Source: Xanthomonas campestris pv. badrii (GTDB lineage Bacteria; Pseudomonadota; Gammaproteobacteria; Xanthomonadales; Xanthomonadaceae). From it: a DNA stretch of 64,000 nt. The stretch is from assembly GCF_012848175.1 (NCBI RefSeq), contig NZ_CP051651.1, forward strand, positions 3,224,001 through 3,288,000. The letters run 5' to 3'. Both the position numbers and the translations under genes were made by a program. This document shows positions 26,708-35,741 of this stretch, piece by piece. Below the pieces are notes generated by a model. It did not search any database. It was given only the letters and a program-made list of their open reading frames with translations, and had not been told where the DNA came from. The number at the start of each line of letters is the position of its first letter. Position 1 is the first letter of the stretch.

Positions 26708-29644
26708 TCAGAAGCGCAAACGCAGACCAGCGTAGTAACGACGCTCGAAGATGTTCTGGTCGTAGTAATGGTTGGTCCACTGCGCGTAACGGCGCTCGCT
26801 TTCACCGGTGAGGTTGGTGGCCTGCGCGTACAGCGTCAAATGGTCATTGACGTCATAGCTGAAGGAGGCATCCAGATAGCCGACATCGTCGTTCCAGATC
26901 GCCAGCTCGTCACCCCAGGCACCGCTGTTGATCTGACTGAAACGCTTGCTGCGCCAGTTGTAGGCCACACGCGCCTGCAGCTTGTCCTTCTGGTACCACA
27001 GCACCGCATTGGCCTGGTGCTTGGAGTTGTCGCCGATCGGAAGCGTATTGCCCTCGATATCGGTGTTGTCGGTATCGGCGTCGGAGAAGGTGTAGTTGAT
27101 GTTGGTACCGAAGCCGCTCAACCAGCCCGGCAGGAAGTCGAACGCCTGCTGATAGCCGATTTCAAAGCCCTTGATCTTGCCGCCACCGCCGTTGACGATG
27201 CGCTCCACCGGGCCACCAAGCCGTACCACACCGTCGGCATCGGGCTGCGGCTCGATATTGGTCACGGTGGTGGGGAACGACTTCACGTCGATCAGGAACG
27301 CGCCCACGCTGACCAGCGACGCATCGGAGAAATACCATTCCCATGAGGCGTTGTAGTTGGTGGCGCGATAGGGATCCAGATCCGGATTGCCTGAGCGACC
27401 ATTGAGGAACAACACCGCATCCGACGGCAACGCCGGATTGCGTGGCGGTGTCCCGTTGACCGCATAGAAGCTCACCAGGCCGCGGCCGAGATCGGGCAGG
27501 TCCTGACGGGCCACCGCCTTGTTGTAGGCAAAGCGCAGCTTCTGCGCGTCGGTCAGGTCCAGCGACAGATTGGCGGTGGGCAGCACGTCGGTGTACTGAC
27601 GGTTCAAGCGATTGGTGCCGATGGCCGGGCTCACGCCGTTCCATTCCACATTGCCGATGAACACATTGCCGCTGCTCAGATACTGATCGATCGCCAGCTT
27701 GGTCTGCACGATGCGCGCACCGATATTGGCCGTCCACGGCAGCGCGCTGCCGGTGCCGCCTTCCAGGTTCGCCAGGAAGTATGCCGCGGTGCTCTTTTCT
27801 GTGACCTTGTACGAGTCTGCCGCCTGCTGGTAGGCCACGTTGCCCGGGTACAGGCTGTTGAGATAGGCCACCGGGTCTTTCATGACCTGCGGATTGATCG
27901 CCGGCAAGCCCTGGCTGCCCAGGCCGGTGACCCTGAGCGGATCGAAGTCGTTGAAGTAGGCCCAGTAGCCGGGGATGGAATTGAACGGCAACAGCCGCGC
28001 CTCGGAGACGCCGCTGCAGGTATCCACGATCAGCGGATCCTTGAAGTAGTACAGCGAACGGTTCGGGTCGGCGCAGGTGGTCGAGACCGGCGACAGGTAG
28101 CGATAGGTATCGAGCTTGACCTCGCGCTCACCGTAACGGATACCGAACTGGAAGCCGCGCACCACGCCTTCATCGAACTCGAAGGTGCCGTCGGCGCGGA
28201 ATGCGTCCATGGTCGCTTCGATCTTGTTGCCCTGCGCCCAGGTGGACATCAGCTGCCAGTTGTCCGGGTTGGAGACATCGGTGCCCAGGTTGACCGCCGG
28301 GTAGGTGCCGCGGAAATCCACTGAGGCGTCCACCGTGGGCAGGCCATTGGCGTTGGCCCATTGGGTGACGCCGCCGGCCCGCGTGATCTGATCGCCGCGT
28401 GTCACCACCGCATCGGCACGCGCCTCGTCGTAGGTGCGTTGCGCATCGCCGTGTACCCAACGGAACGACGCACGGAACGGGCCGCCATCATCGAAACGCA
28501 ATTCCAGATTGGTGTTGAGCGAATCCGAATCGGCGACACCGGCCATCGAATGCGCCTGGAAGCGGTTATAGCGGAACTGGCCGTATTCGAGCACGCCGTT
28601 GGAATCGACCACCGATCCCGGTTGCAACTGATTGGTTGCCCAACCGGTATGCAGCTGCGCGGCCACCGAGGTGTCGTGATCTTCGAGCTTGGTGTAGGCC
28701 GCGTCGGCCAGCACCGTCCAGGAATCGTTGATATTGAACTGGAACGAGCCGTTGACGCCGGTGCGCTGGCGGTCGGTGCTGCGGTTGTCCAACTCGGTGG
28801 CGACCCAGTTGTAGAAGTAATCGCGCGGCAGGTTGGACGGATCGGTATTGCTGCCGATGCGGCCGTCGCCGTTGAAATCGAAGCCCACATTCTGCTCGGT
28901 GGATTTCTGCGCGCCGTTGGAATATACGCTGGGATGCTTGTTTTCCAGGGTGGCATCGGAATACGACACCGCCAGCAAGGCACCCCAGCGCTCGGTGCGG
29001 AAGCTGGCCAGGCCCGAATACAACTCGTTGAGTTCCTGCACGCGATCGCCGTAGGAACCCTCGGCCTGGCCACTGAAGGTCCAGCCTTCGGGCAGGTCGA
29101 ACGGGCGTCGGGTTTTCAGCGAGACCGTGCCGCTGATGCCGCCATCCAGGTCGGCGGCGGTGGGCGACTTGATCACGTCCACACCGCTGAACAGCGTCGG
29201 CGGGATGTCGACGAAGTCCGGCTGCGCGCGGCCGATGTTCGGTTGGCCGAACTGGTCGCCACCACCGGCGCTCAGATACAGCTCGCCGTTCATGGTGGTC
29301 TGCACCTGCGGCATGCCGCGAATGTTGAGCTGCGAGCCCTCGCCGGCCGATCGCCGGATCTGCACGCCCGGCACGCGCTGCAGCGAGTCGGTGATGGTGA
29401 CGTCGGGCAACTTGCCGATGTCTTCGGCCGAGATCGAATCGATGATCTGCGCAGCAGTGCGCTTGTTCTCGATGGCCTCGGCCTGCGCGCCGCGCACGCC
29501 CTTGACCATGACCTTGTCCAGTTCGGTGACGCCGGCGCTGCTGCCGGCGTCCTGCGCGGCGGCCTGCGTGGCCACCAGGGTGAGTGCCGCCGCGAGCGCG
29601 GCGACCAGCGGCGTGTGACGGGTACTGCGATGTAGCTTGTTCAT
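26708..29644 (-). CDS. TonB-dependent receptor, carbohydrate-uptake type
   Basis: This 978-residue outer-membrane protein starts at ATG 29644 behind GGGAGGGG. A signal peptide (VAALAAALTLVATQAAA) is followed by a TonB-box-like segment and plug (VMVKGVRGAQAEAIENKRTAAQIIDSISAEDIGKLPDVTITDSLQRVPGVQI, then LNIRGMPQVQTTMNG). The long barrel ends in YYAGLRLRF with terminal Phe. The IENKR..AQIIDSISAEDIGKLPD signature belongs to the Caulobacter/Xanthomonas sugar-receptor group (TIGR01782 type). Position between cbsA and a GH2 gene supports import of an oligosaccharide. It is probably expressed behind or alongside GH2, with three stacked palindromes in the 142-base gap. Confidence 0.94.
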   Translation of the reverse strand: MNKLHRSTRHTPLVAALAAALTLVATQAAAQDAGSSAGVTELDKVMVKGVRGAQAEAIENKRTAAQIIDSISAEDIGKLPDVTITDSLQRVPGVQIRRSAGEGSQLNIRGMPQVQTTMNGELYLSAGGGDQFGQPNIGRAQPDFVDIPPTLFSGVDVIKSPTAADLDGGISGTVSLKTRRPFDLPEGWTFSGQAEGSYGDRVQELNELYSGLASFRTERWGALLAVSYSDATLENKHPSVYSNGAQKSTEQNVGFDFNGDGRIGSNTDPSNLPRDYFYNWVATELDNRSTDRQRTGVNGSFQFNINDSWTVLADAAYTKLEDHDTSVAAQLHTGWATNQLQPGSVVDSNGVLEYGQFRYNRFQAHSMAGVADSDSLNTNLELRFDDGGPFRASFRWVHGDAQRTYDEARADAVVTRGDQITRAGGVTQWANANGLPTVDASVDFRGTYPAVNLGTDVSNPDNWQLMSTWAQGNKIEATMDAFRADGTFEFDEGVVRGFQFGIRYGEREVKLDTYRYLSPVSTTCADPNRSLYYFKDPLIVDTCSGVSEARLLPFNSIPGYWAYFNDFDPLRVTGLGSQGLPAINPQVMKDPVAYLNSLYPGNVAYQQAADSYKVTEKSTAAYFLANLEGGTGSALPWTANIGARIVQTKLAIDQYLSSGNVFIGNVEWNGVSPAIGTNRLNRQYTDVLPTANLSLDLTDAQKLRFAYNKAVARQDLPDLGRGLVSFYAVNGTPPRNPALPSDAVLFLNGRSGNPDLDPYRATNYNASWEWYFSDASLVSVGAFLIDVKSFPTTVTNIEPQPDADGVVRLGGPVERIVNGGGGKIKGFEIGYQQAFDFLPGWLSGFGTNINYTFSDADTDNTDIEGNTLPIGDNSKHQANAVLWYQKDKLQARVAYNWRSKRFSQINSGAWGDELAIWNDDVGYLDASFSYDVNDHLTLYAQATNLTGESERRYAQWTNHYYDQNIFERRYYAGLRLRF

Positions 29645-29688
29645 GGTCCCCTCCCAGGGATGACGACACTGCACGACCGTTTCGAATG

Positions 29689-29768
29689 GCAATGCCGGGG
29701 GGCATTGCGGTGTTGGCTGACGCGCGCCATCGCGCGTCACTGCAGAACGCCATGCAATGGCATGGCGT
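29689..29768. promoter_or_regulatory. Three adjacent inverted repeats upstream of the TonB receptor
   Basis: Three hairpin-forming repeats lie in 80 bases: GCAATGCC/GGCATTGC (29689-29696 and 29701-29708, loop GGGG); a 9-bp stem 29718-29726 with 29731-29739 (loop CCAT); and CGCCATGC/GCATGGCG (29748-29755 and 29760-29767, loop AATG). They fill the gap between the GH2 stop and the receptor start. They may be operators, or structures that set the expression ratio within a GH2-receptor transcript. Confidence 0.5.
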
Positions 29769-29786
29769 GGCAACTTGCTGGCGCGA

Positions 29787-32700
29787 TTACGGGGACCCGC
29801 TGACCGCGCCGCTCGATGGTTCGACATTCCAGCCGCGCACTTGCAGCGTGGCATTGCGCAAGGTATCCGCCGATGGCCCGCGGATCTCGATCTCGCGCTG
29901 TTCGCCCGGCACCAGGCTCAGATAGTTGTCGCTGTAGTACGCCGGCAGGATGCGCTGGCCTTGCGCATCCACCAGGGTCAATTTGGTATTGAGTGCGACC
30001 TGCTGCGATGGATTGCGCACGGTGGCGTGCACCACCGGTTCGGCGCCATCCTGCAACCGCGTGGCAAGTTGCACCGGCACCGCGGCCAGCGCGTTGAGGC
30101 CGCGCATGGCAGAGGCATCTCCGGCCACCCAGTAGAAATTGCGCGAACGCACCACCGCATCGCGGTCGAGCAATTGCAGCCGCACGAATCCCAAGCCGTT
30201 GGTGTCCTTGAGCAACGGTGCCAGCTGCAGCACCGGCGCCGAGACCGCAACAGGCGCCGCCTCCACGGCCTGCTCGCGTTGCTGCAGCAGGGCGCCATTG
30301 CTGCCATAGACCTCTGCGCGCACGCGCAGGCCACGCACCGGCGTGCTGGCGTTGTTGACCACCACCACCTCGTGGCCCGGCAGGTTCATCTGCACATGCA
30401 ATGTCTCTGCCGCGTTGCGCACGCCGTAATACGCCGCATGGGTGTCGTAATCGTGGCTGTAGATCTGCCACATGTTGCTGGGCCATGCCGGATGGCTCAT
30501 CCACAACAGCCGCCCACTGTTCCTGGTCCACAGCTGCGCATTGAAGCCTTCGAAGATGGCGCGGTGGGTGTCGTAGTTGAGCAGCTGCGCCTTGCGTTCG
30601 AAATCGTCCAGGCTGGTCGGCGCACCCAGCTTGTCGGTAAGCGAGCGCATGAAGCTGGCGGTGTCGCCGTTCCCGGACTGGTGCCAGTCGTGATACGCCC
30701 AGGCGTCGCTGATGGGCCACTGGTCCTGCGCCACCGGGACCGAGGCCTTGAACGACTCCAGGGTGGAGAACGATGGCGTGCCCACCTCCACTGAAAAGCC
30801 CTGTGCCAGCGCATTGAAGTAGGCCACCGGCTCCCGGTAGTTGTACGGACCGCTGCCCTGCAGGTTGACCTGATTGGAGCTGCCGGTATACCAGCGCGTG
30901 CCATCGAGCTCGGCAACCAGCTTGTCCAGGCCTTCGTTGAGGATGGGTGCGGGAACGCCTTCGTTGCGTCCGAACCACAGCACGATGGAGGGATGATTGC
31001 GGAAGCGCTTGATCACGTCGGCGGCGTTGTCCAGGAACAGCGCCGCATCGGCAGGCTCCATGTTGTAGTTCTGGGTGGATTGCCAGAAGTCGTTGAACAC
31101 CAGCATGCCGTATTCGTCGGCCAGCTCAAAGAAACTGGCCTCGGTGTTCTGCCCCACCCAGTTGCGCACCACGTTGAAGTGCGCGTCGCGTTGCAGGCGG
31201 AAATACGGCTCCAACCGTTCGCGCGAGACGCGCTTGCGCCAATCGTCCATGCCCCAGTTGCCACCCTTGACGGCAATGCGCACGCCATTGATGCGGATGG
31301 CCAGGTAAGGCGCCAACGCGTCATCGTTCAAGGATGTCACCGCCGGCGAGGCCTGCGCACCCGGGTAGAACGACTGCGCATCGCCGCCGGGCACCGGGCG
31401 AATCGCGCTATGACGTGCATCGACGATGCGTTCGCCACGCAGCCGGGCCTTGTTGAAATCCACCAGCACGCGGCGCAGTGCACCGTCCTGGTCGAACAAC
31501 GACAATTCATAGCCGACTTCACGAATGCCGAAGCGTAACTGCTGCGTGTCCGAGCGAACACCGGCCACATCCACGCCCACCTGCAAGGTATACAGCGCCG
31601 GTTCGCCATAGCCGTTGGGCCACCACAGGCGGGGATTGGCGATGGCCAGTTCCGGCGTATCGGCCGCGGTGAGCGTGAGCGTGGTACCACCGGCCGGCAC
31701 ATCGACCTGGCGCTGGATGCGCACATCGCCCATGGTCAGCTGCACGGTGCCCCGCACTGCCGTGGCGCTGTCGTTGCGCAGCGGCACATTGATTTCAAGG
31801 TCGGCACGCCGGTGATCCGGGGCCAGCCGGGTCGTGACCACCTGGGTGTCGCCAAGCACCACCGGCCCGGTGGCGTGCAGCTGCACGTCCTGCCACAAGC
31901 CGGCATTGCGATCGCGTACCGCCGGAATCCAGTCCCAGCCTTCGCTGGCGATGAAGGTTGGCCCATCCAGCGCCTGCACGCCGCCGTTTTCGCCCACGCC
32001 TGCGGTCATCGATTGCTCGTGCGCAATGCCCGGATGCGGCGGCGGAGAAACGCGTACCGCAATCACATTGCGGCCGGCCTTGAGCTGCTTGCTGACATCG
32101 AAGCGCCCACGTGCGAAGGCACCGCGCGTGCGCCCCACCTGCGTGCCATTGACCCAGACCTCACCGGCATAGTTGATGCCGTTGAACAGCAGTTCCAGCC
32201 GCTTTCCCTGCGCTGCCGCCGGCAGATCGAAACTGCTGCGATACCACCAGTCCTGCCGGCTCAGCGATTCGGGAATGGCCATGTTGTTGAGACCAATATC
32301 CGGATCCGGATACACGCCGCGATCGACCAGTGTGGTGAGCACCGTGCCCGGCACGGTGGCCACGCGCCAGGCCGCAGCAGCGCCTGCGTCATCGCCGCGC
32401 GACAGGCTGGCGCCGGTGGCCTGCGCCAGATCCGCTGCGGCAGCCAGCTGCCACGCCCCCACCCGCCACGCCGCTGCATCCAGGGGCTGCAGCGCGGGCG
32501 TCTGCGGTATCGGCTTGGCCACTGGTGCAGAAAAGGCCGCCGCACTGCGTGGCAGCGTGGCCGGCGCCTGCGGTGCCACCTGGCCGGCCATCTGCTTGAC
32601 CTGCACCTGCCAGGCCGGCGAGGCATCTTCGAAACGCTGCAAGGTCGCGTCAGGCGCGCTGGACGCAAGTTGCGCGACAGCTGCAGCATCCAGGGCGCCC

Positions 32701-33257
32701 GCATGCGCGAGGAAACCGGCAATCTCGCCACCGAAGTGCTGCGTATATGCGGCAGGCTGTTCGCGTGGGCCGAACATCAGCACCGGCGCGACCGCACTCC
32801 GGCGTAGCGCGCCACTGGCCACCCGACGGCCGTTGGCGTACAGCGTCAACTGCCCGCCTTGCGCCACCGCCGCGACCTGTGTCCAGCTACCGGCACGCAG
32901 TGCCTGCTTGCTGCGCAGCACGGTGTCGGCGCCCTGCACGAAGCCGAGCCTGCCGTTGTCGATGGTGAAATAGCGGCCTGCGGCTTGCGGCTCGCCGAGA
33001 CCGGCGATCAATGCCGGGCCTGCAGTCGCACGCGAGGGGCGCACCCAGCCGGACACGCTCCAGTCTGCGTCGGCGGCCAACAACGGTGCATCGGCGGCAA
33101 GCTTCTTCGCCAACCCCATTCCGCCCGCCAGCACGCGGACATCGTACGGGCCGGACGAAGGCACATCGGCAGGCGCAGCCTCCACTGCAGCCCACGCCAT
33201 GCAACCGCACAACACCCACAGCGCTCCACGGCGGAACGCCTTACGAACCATCAGCAT
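29787..33257 (-). CDS. Secreted GH2 glycoside hydrolase (beta-mannosidase / exo-glucosaminidase type)
   Basis: This 1156-residue protein starts at ATG 33257, with GGGAGAGG six bases upstream. It has a signal peptide, then a LamG/concanavalin-like module (about residues 45-210, WSVSGWVRPSRATAGPALIAGLG), then GH2 sugar-binding (WWYRSSFDLPAAAQG...LLFNGINYAGEVWVNGTQVG), Ig-like and barrel domains. The acid/base is E766 or close in LWFGRNEGVP and the nucleophile is about E823 in VEVGTPSF. The barrel resembles beta-mannosidases and CsxA-type exo-glucosaminidases, and the substrate is not decided. Length exceeds simple GH2 enzymes because of the N-terminal module. It is divergent from GH97 and upstream of a TonB receptor. 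Confidence 0.9.
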   Translation of the reverse strand: MLMVRKAFRRGALWVLCGCMAWAAVEAAPADVPSSGPYDVRVLAGGMGLAKKLAADAPLLAADADWSVSGWVRPSRATAGPALIAGLGEPQAAGRYFTIDNGRLGFVQGADTVLRSKQALRAGSWTQVAAVAQGGQLTLYANGRRVASGALRRSAVAPVLMFGPREQPAAYTQHFGGEIAGFLAHAGALDAAAVAQLASSAPDATLQRFEDASPAWQVQVKQMAGQVAPQAPATLPRSAAAFSAPVAKPIPQTPALQPLDAAAWRVGAWQLAAAADLAQATGASLSRGDDAGAAAAWRVATVPGTVLTTLVDRGVYPDPDIGLNNMAIPESLSRQDWWYRSSFDLPAAAQGKRLELLFNGINYAGEVWVNGTQVGRTRGAFARGRFDVSKQLKAGRNVIAVRVSPPPHPGIAHEQSMTAGVGENGGVQALDGPTFIASEGWDWIPAVRDRNAGLWQDVQLHATGPVVLGDTQVVTTRLAPDHRRADLEINVPLRNDSATAVRGTVQLTMGDVRIQRQVDVPAGGTTLTLTAADTPELAIANPRLWWPNGYGEPALYTLQVGVDVAGVRSDTQQLRFGIREVGYELSLFDQDGALRRVLVDFNKARLRGERIVDARHSAIRPVPGGDAQSFYPGAQASPAVTSLNDDALAPYLAIRINGVRIAVKGGNWGMDDWRKRVSRERLEPYFRLQRDAHFNVVRNWVGQNTEASFFELADEYGMLVFNDFWQSTQNYNMEPADAALFLDNAADVIKRFRNHPSIVLWFGRNEGVPAPILNEGLDKLVAELDGTRWYTGSSNQVNLQGSGPYNYREPVAYFNALAQGFSVEVGTPSFSTLESFKASVPVAQDQWPISDAWAYHDWHQSGNGDTASFMRSLTDKLGAPTSLDDFERKAQLLNYDTHRAIFEGFNAQLWTRNSGRLLWMSHPAWPSNMWQIYSHDYDTHAAYYGVRNAAETLHVQMNLPGHEVVVVNNASTPVRGLRVRAEVYGSNGALLQQREQAVEAAPVAVSAPVLQLAPLLKDTNGLGFVRLQLLDRDAVVRSRNFYWVAGDASAMRGLNALAAVPVQLATRLQDGAEPVVHATVRNPSQQVALNTKLTLVDAQGQRILPAYYSDNYLSLVPGEQREIEIRGPSADTLRNATLQVRGWNVEPSSGAVSGSP

Positions 33258-33400
33258 TAGAGGCCTCTCCCAAGCTCTACTGCCAAGCAACGGTGGACAC
33301 CACCAACATGCAATCGGCAACACGTCCATAGACATGTTGGGCATTGCGTTCGGTCGTGCCGCCCGTGGCTGCCGCCCCTGTTTCAGCGGCCATGGTGCGA

Positions 33401-33412
33401 GGTAACGTTACC
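33401..33412. promoter_or_regulatory. LacI-type operator palindrome before GH97
   Basis: GGTAACGTTACC is a perfect 12-bp palindrome with the central CG typical of LacI/GalR operators. It lies 62 bases before the GH97 start and about 145 bases from the divergent GH2 start, so it could act on either. No second copy was noticed in the window. Confidence 0.55.
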
Positions 33413-33474
33413 CCAAGGCGATATCGACGACAACCGTTCTGCGTTAGGGTGGTCGCTCCCAGGAGGAGGGAACC

Positions 33475-35439
33475 ATGCGAAACCTGATTCAGTCCGCACT
33501 ACCCGTGGCGTGTGCCTTGCTGTGTTTTGCCGCTGTACCCGCGTCGGCGCAGCGCCTGAGCGTGCAGTCGCCCGATGCACGTACCCAGGTGGAATTCACC
33601 CTGGGCGAGGGCGGCGTGCCGAGCTACCGCGTGCTGTACCGCAACACGATCGTGCTCGACGATGCGCCACTTGGACTGGATCTTGGCAAGGCCGGCACGC
33701 TCGGTCGCGGCATGACCGTGCAAGGCAGTACGACCGACACGCACGACAGCCGCTTTGCATTGCCGGTCGGCAAGACCCGCCAGGCGCGCGACCATTACCG
33801 CGCGTTGCGCGTGCAGCTCTCCGACCCGCAACAGCGACGCCTGGATATCGAACTGCGCGCCTACGACGAGGGCGTGGCACTGCGCTACGTATTGCCCGAT
33901 GCTGGCGATGTGCGCATTCGCGATGAGCTCACCAGCTTCGCCTTTCCGCGTGATTACGCATGCTGGACATTGAACCTCGGTCGTTTCGGCACCAGCCACG
34001 AGGGCGAGTACGACGCCATCGCGGCGTCGAAGTTGCGCCCGCACAATCTGCTCGAGCTGCCACTGGTCTGCCAGACCGATGCCAAGGGCACCACCCTGGC
34101 GATCGGCGAGGCGAACCTGCGCGATTACGCCGGCCTGTATCTCACCGGACGCGCCGACGGCGGGCTGGGTGTATCGGCAAAACTGTCGCCGCGCCTGGAC
34201 GACCCCAAGCTGGCGGTCAGCATCGACGCGAAGGGCCGCGATTTCGCCACGCCCTGGCGCGTGATCATGCTGGGCGACACCCCGGCGAGCCTGATCGAAT
34301 CCAACCTGATTTCCGCATTGAATCCGCCGCCGGCGTTCGATGCGCGCTGGGTGCAACCAGGCAAGTCGGCCTGGGACTGGTGGTCGGGCAGCCTGGCCAG
34401 CGGGGTGGAGCACCCGGGCATGAACACCGCCACCATCCAGCGCTATATCGACCATGCGCAGCAGTTGAAGCTGCAATACATGCTGATCGACGACGGCTGG
34501 TACTACGGCAGCACCGGCGACGGCCAGTACAACGCCGGTGCCGATATCCGCCGCCCGGTGGCGGACCTGGATCTGCCAGGCCTGGTGGCGTATGCGCGCA
34601 AACGCGGCGTGGGGCTATGGCTGTGGGCACACTGGCGCGCGCTCGATGCGCACATGGACGACGCACTGGCGTGGTACCAGCAGCTTGGCATCAAGGGCAT
34701 CAAGGTCGACTTCATGGACCGCGACGACCAGCAGATGGTGGACTTCTACCATCGCCTGTTGAGCAAGGCGGCCGAGCACAAACTGCTGGTGGACCTGCAT
34801 GGCGCCTATCACCCGACCGGGCTGACCCGCACCTATCCCAATTACCTGACCCAGGAAGGCGTCCTGGGCGCCGAGTACAACAAGTGGACCACCCGCATCA
34901 CCGCGACCCACAACCTCACGCTGCCGTTCACGCGCATGCTGCTCGGGCCGATGGATTACACGCCGGGCGGTTTCCGCAACGTGCGCCCGGCCGACTTCAA
35001 GATGCAGCACATCGCCCCGCAGGTGATGACCACGCGCGCGCAGCAGCTGGCGATGTATGTGGTGTACGAAAGCCCGTTCGCGGTGGTGGCCGACAGCCCG
35101 GAGCAGTATGAGAACGTGCCGGCGGCGCAGTTCCTGCGCGATGTGCCGGCAAGTTGGGACCAGACGCTTGCGCTGGACGGTGCGATCGGCGAGCACATCG
35201 TGCTGGCGCGGCGCAGCGGCAAGAACTGGTATCTGGGTGCGATGACCAACGAACAGGCACGCACCCTGGAAGTCCCGCTGGCGTTCCTCGGCAAGGGCAA
35301 CTGGACGGCCACCATCTACGCCGATGGCCAGGCGCCGACGGAGGTGCGTATCGACACCCGCAAGCTCACACGTAACGACAGCTTGCACCTGCAATTGGCT
35401 GCCAACGGTGGAGCTGCGATCAGGCTGCAAAAGAAGTAA
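33475..35439 (+). CDS. GH97 glycoside hydrolase, probable retaining alpha-galactosidase
   Basis: This 654-residue protein starts at ATG 33475 behind GGAGGAGGG. It has a signal peptide (VACALLCFAAVPASA), an N-terminal beta-supersandwich (LSVQSPDARTQVEF through YACWTLNLG), a TIM barrel and a C-terminal all-beta domain. Aspartate D412 in IKVDFMDRDD and E467 in GAEYNKW fit the nucleophile and acid/base of the retaining branch, with the same 55-residue spacing as D415/E470 of the Bacteroides enzyme BtGH97b. Inverting SusB-type members use glutamates instead. The divergent GH2 gene and nearby TonB receptor suggest joint use of a galactose-containing glycan. Confidence 0.92.
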   Translation: MRNLIQSALPVACALLCFAAVPASAQRLSVQSPDARTQVEFTLGEGGVPSYRVLYRNTIVLDDAPLGLDLGKAGTLGRGMTVQGSTTDTHDSRFALPVGKTRQARDHYRALRVQLSDPQQRRLDIELRAYDEGVALRYVLPDAGDVRIRDELTSFAFPRDYACWTLNLGRFGTSHEGEYDAIAASKLRPHNLLELPLVCQTDAKGTTLAIGEANLRDYAGLYLTGRADGGLGVSAKLSPRLDDPKLAVSIDAKGRDFATPWRVIMLGDTPASLIESNLISALNPPPAFDARWVQPGKSAWDWWSGSLASGVEHPGMNTATIQRYIDHAQQLKLQYMLIDDGWYYGSTGDGQYNAGADIRRPVADLDLPGLVAYARKRGVGLWLWAHWRALDAHMDDALAWYQQLGIKGIKVDFMDRDDQQMVDFYHRLLSKAAEHKLLVDLHGAYHPTGLTRTYPNYLTQEGVLGAEYNKWTTRITATHNLTLPFTRMLLGPMDYTPGGFRNVRPADFKMQHIAPQVMTTRAQQLAMYVVYESPFAVVADSPEQYENVPAAQFLRDVPASWDQTLALDGAIGEHIVLARRSGKNWYLGAMTNEQARTLEVPLAFLGKGNWTATIYADGQAPTEVRIDTRKLTRNDSLHLQLAANGGAAIRLQKK

Positions 35440-35468
35440 GAGCAGACATACTCAAATTGAAGTGACCG

Positions 35469-35514
35469 TGCACACCTTTGCGCATCGGCAAAGCGCCGTA
35501 CGCAAGGGTGTGCA
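35469..35514 (+). terminator. Long hairpin after GH97
   Basis: A 14-bp stem with one wobble pair (35469-35482 with 35501-35514) encloses a smaller CGGC/GCCG hairpin. It begins 30 bases after the GH97 stop. No T-run follows, so it is a candidate terminator or 3' stabiliser. The rest of the gap to 35741 shows nothing else I can name. Confidence 0.5.
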
Positions 35515-35741
35515 TGACCATCGACACGGCATCCGCGTAGTGCATTGCGCTTGCTCTGTGCCTGATGTCACGCAATACGTATCTGCCAATCCATTTTTTT
35601 CCTAGGCAGCTAGGATGCGCAGGCCTTCAACGCAGGCATGCGCCACCGAACGAACTTCGGGACGCGGCTGCGGACTGAAGGCACTGCCGCGCATGGTGCG
35701 CCGCATGCAGGCAGTTTCGTTCCGGCGCCAGGGGAAAACAT

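Noticed and set aside
29787..33257. Calling the GH2 gene nixE of the N-glycan cluster
   Set aside because: The other nix-type genes (GH18, GH20, GH92, GH125) are not present next to it, so the assignment is not supported.
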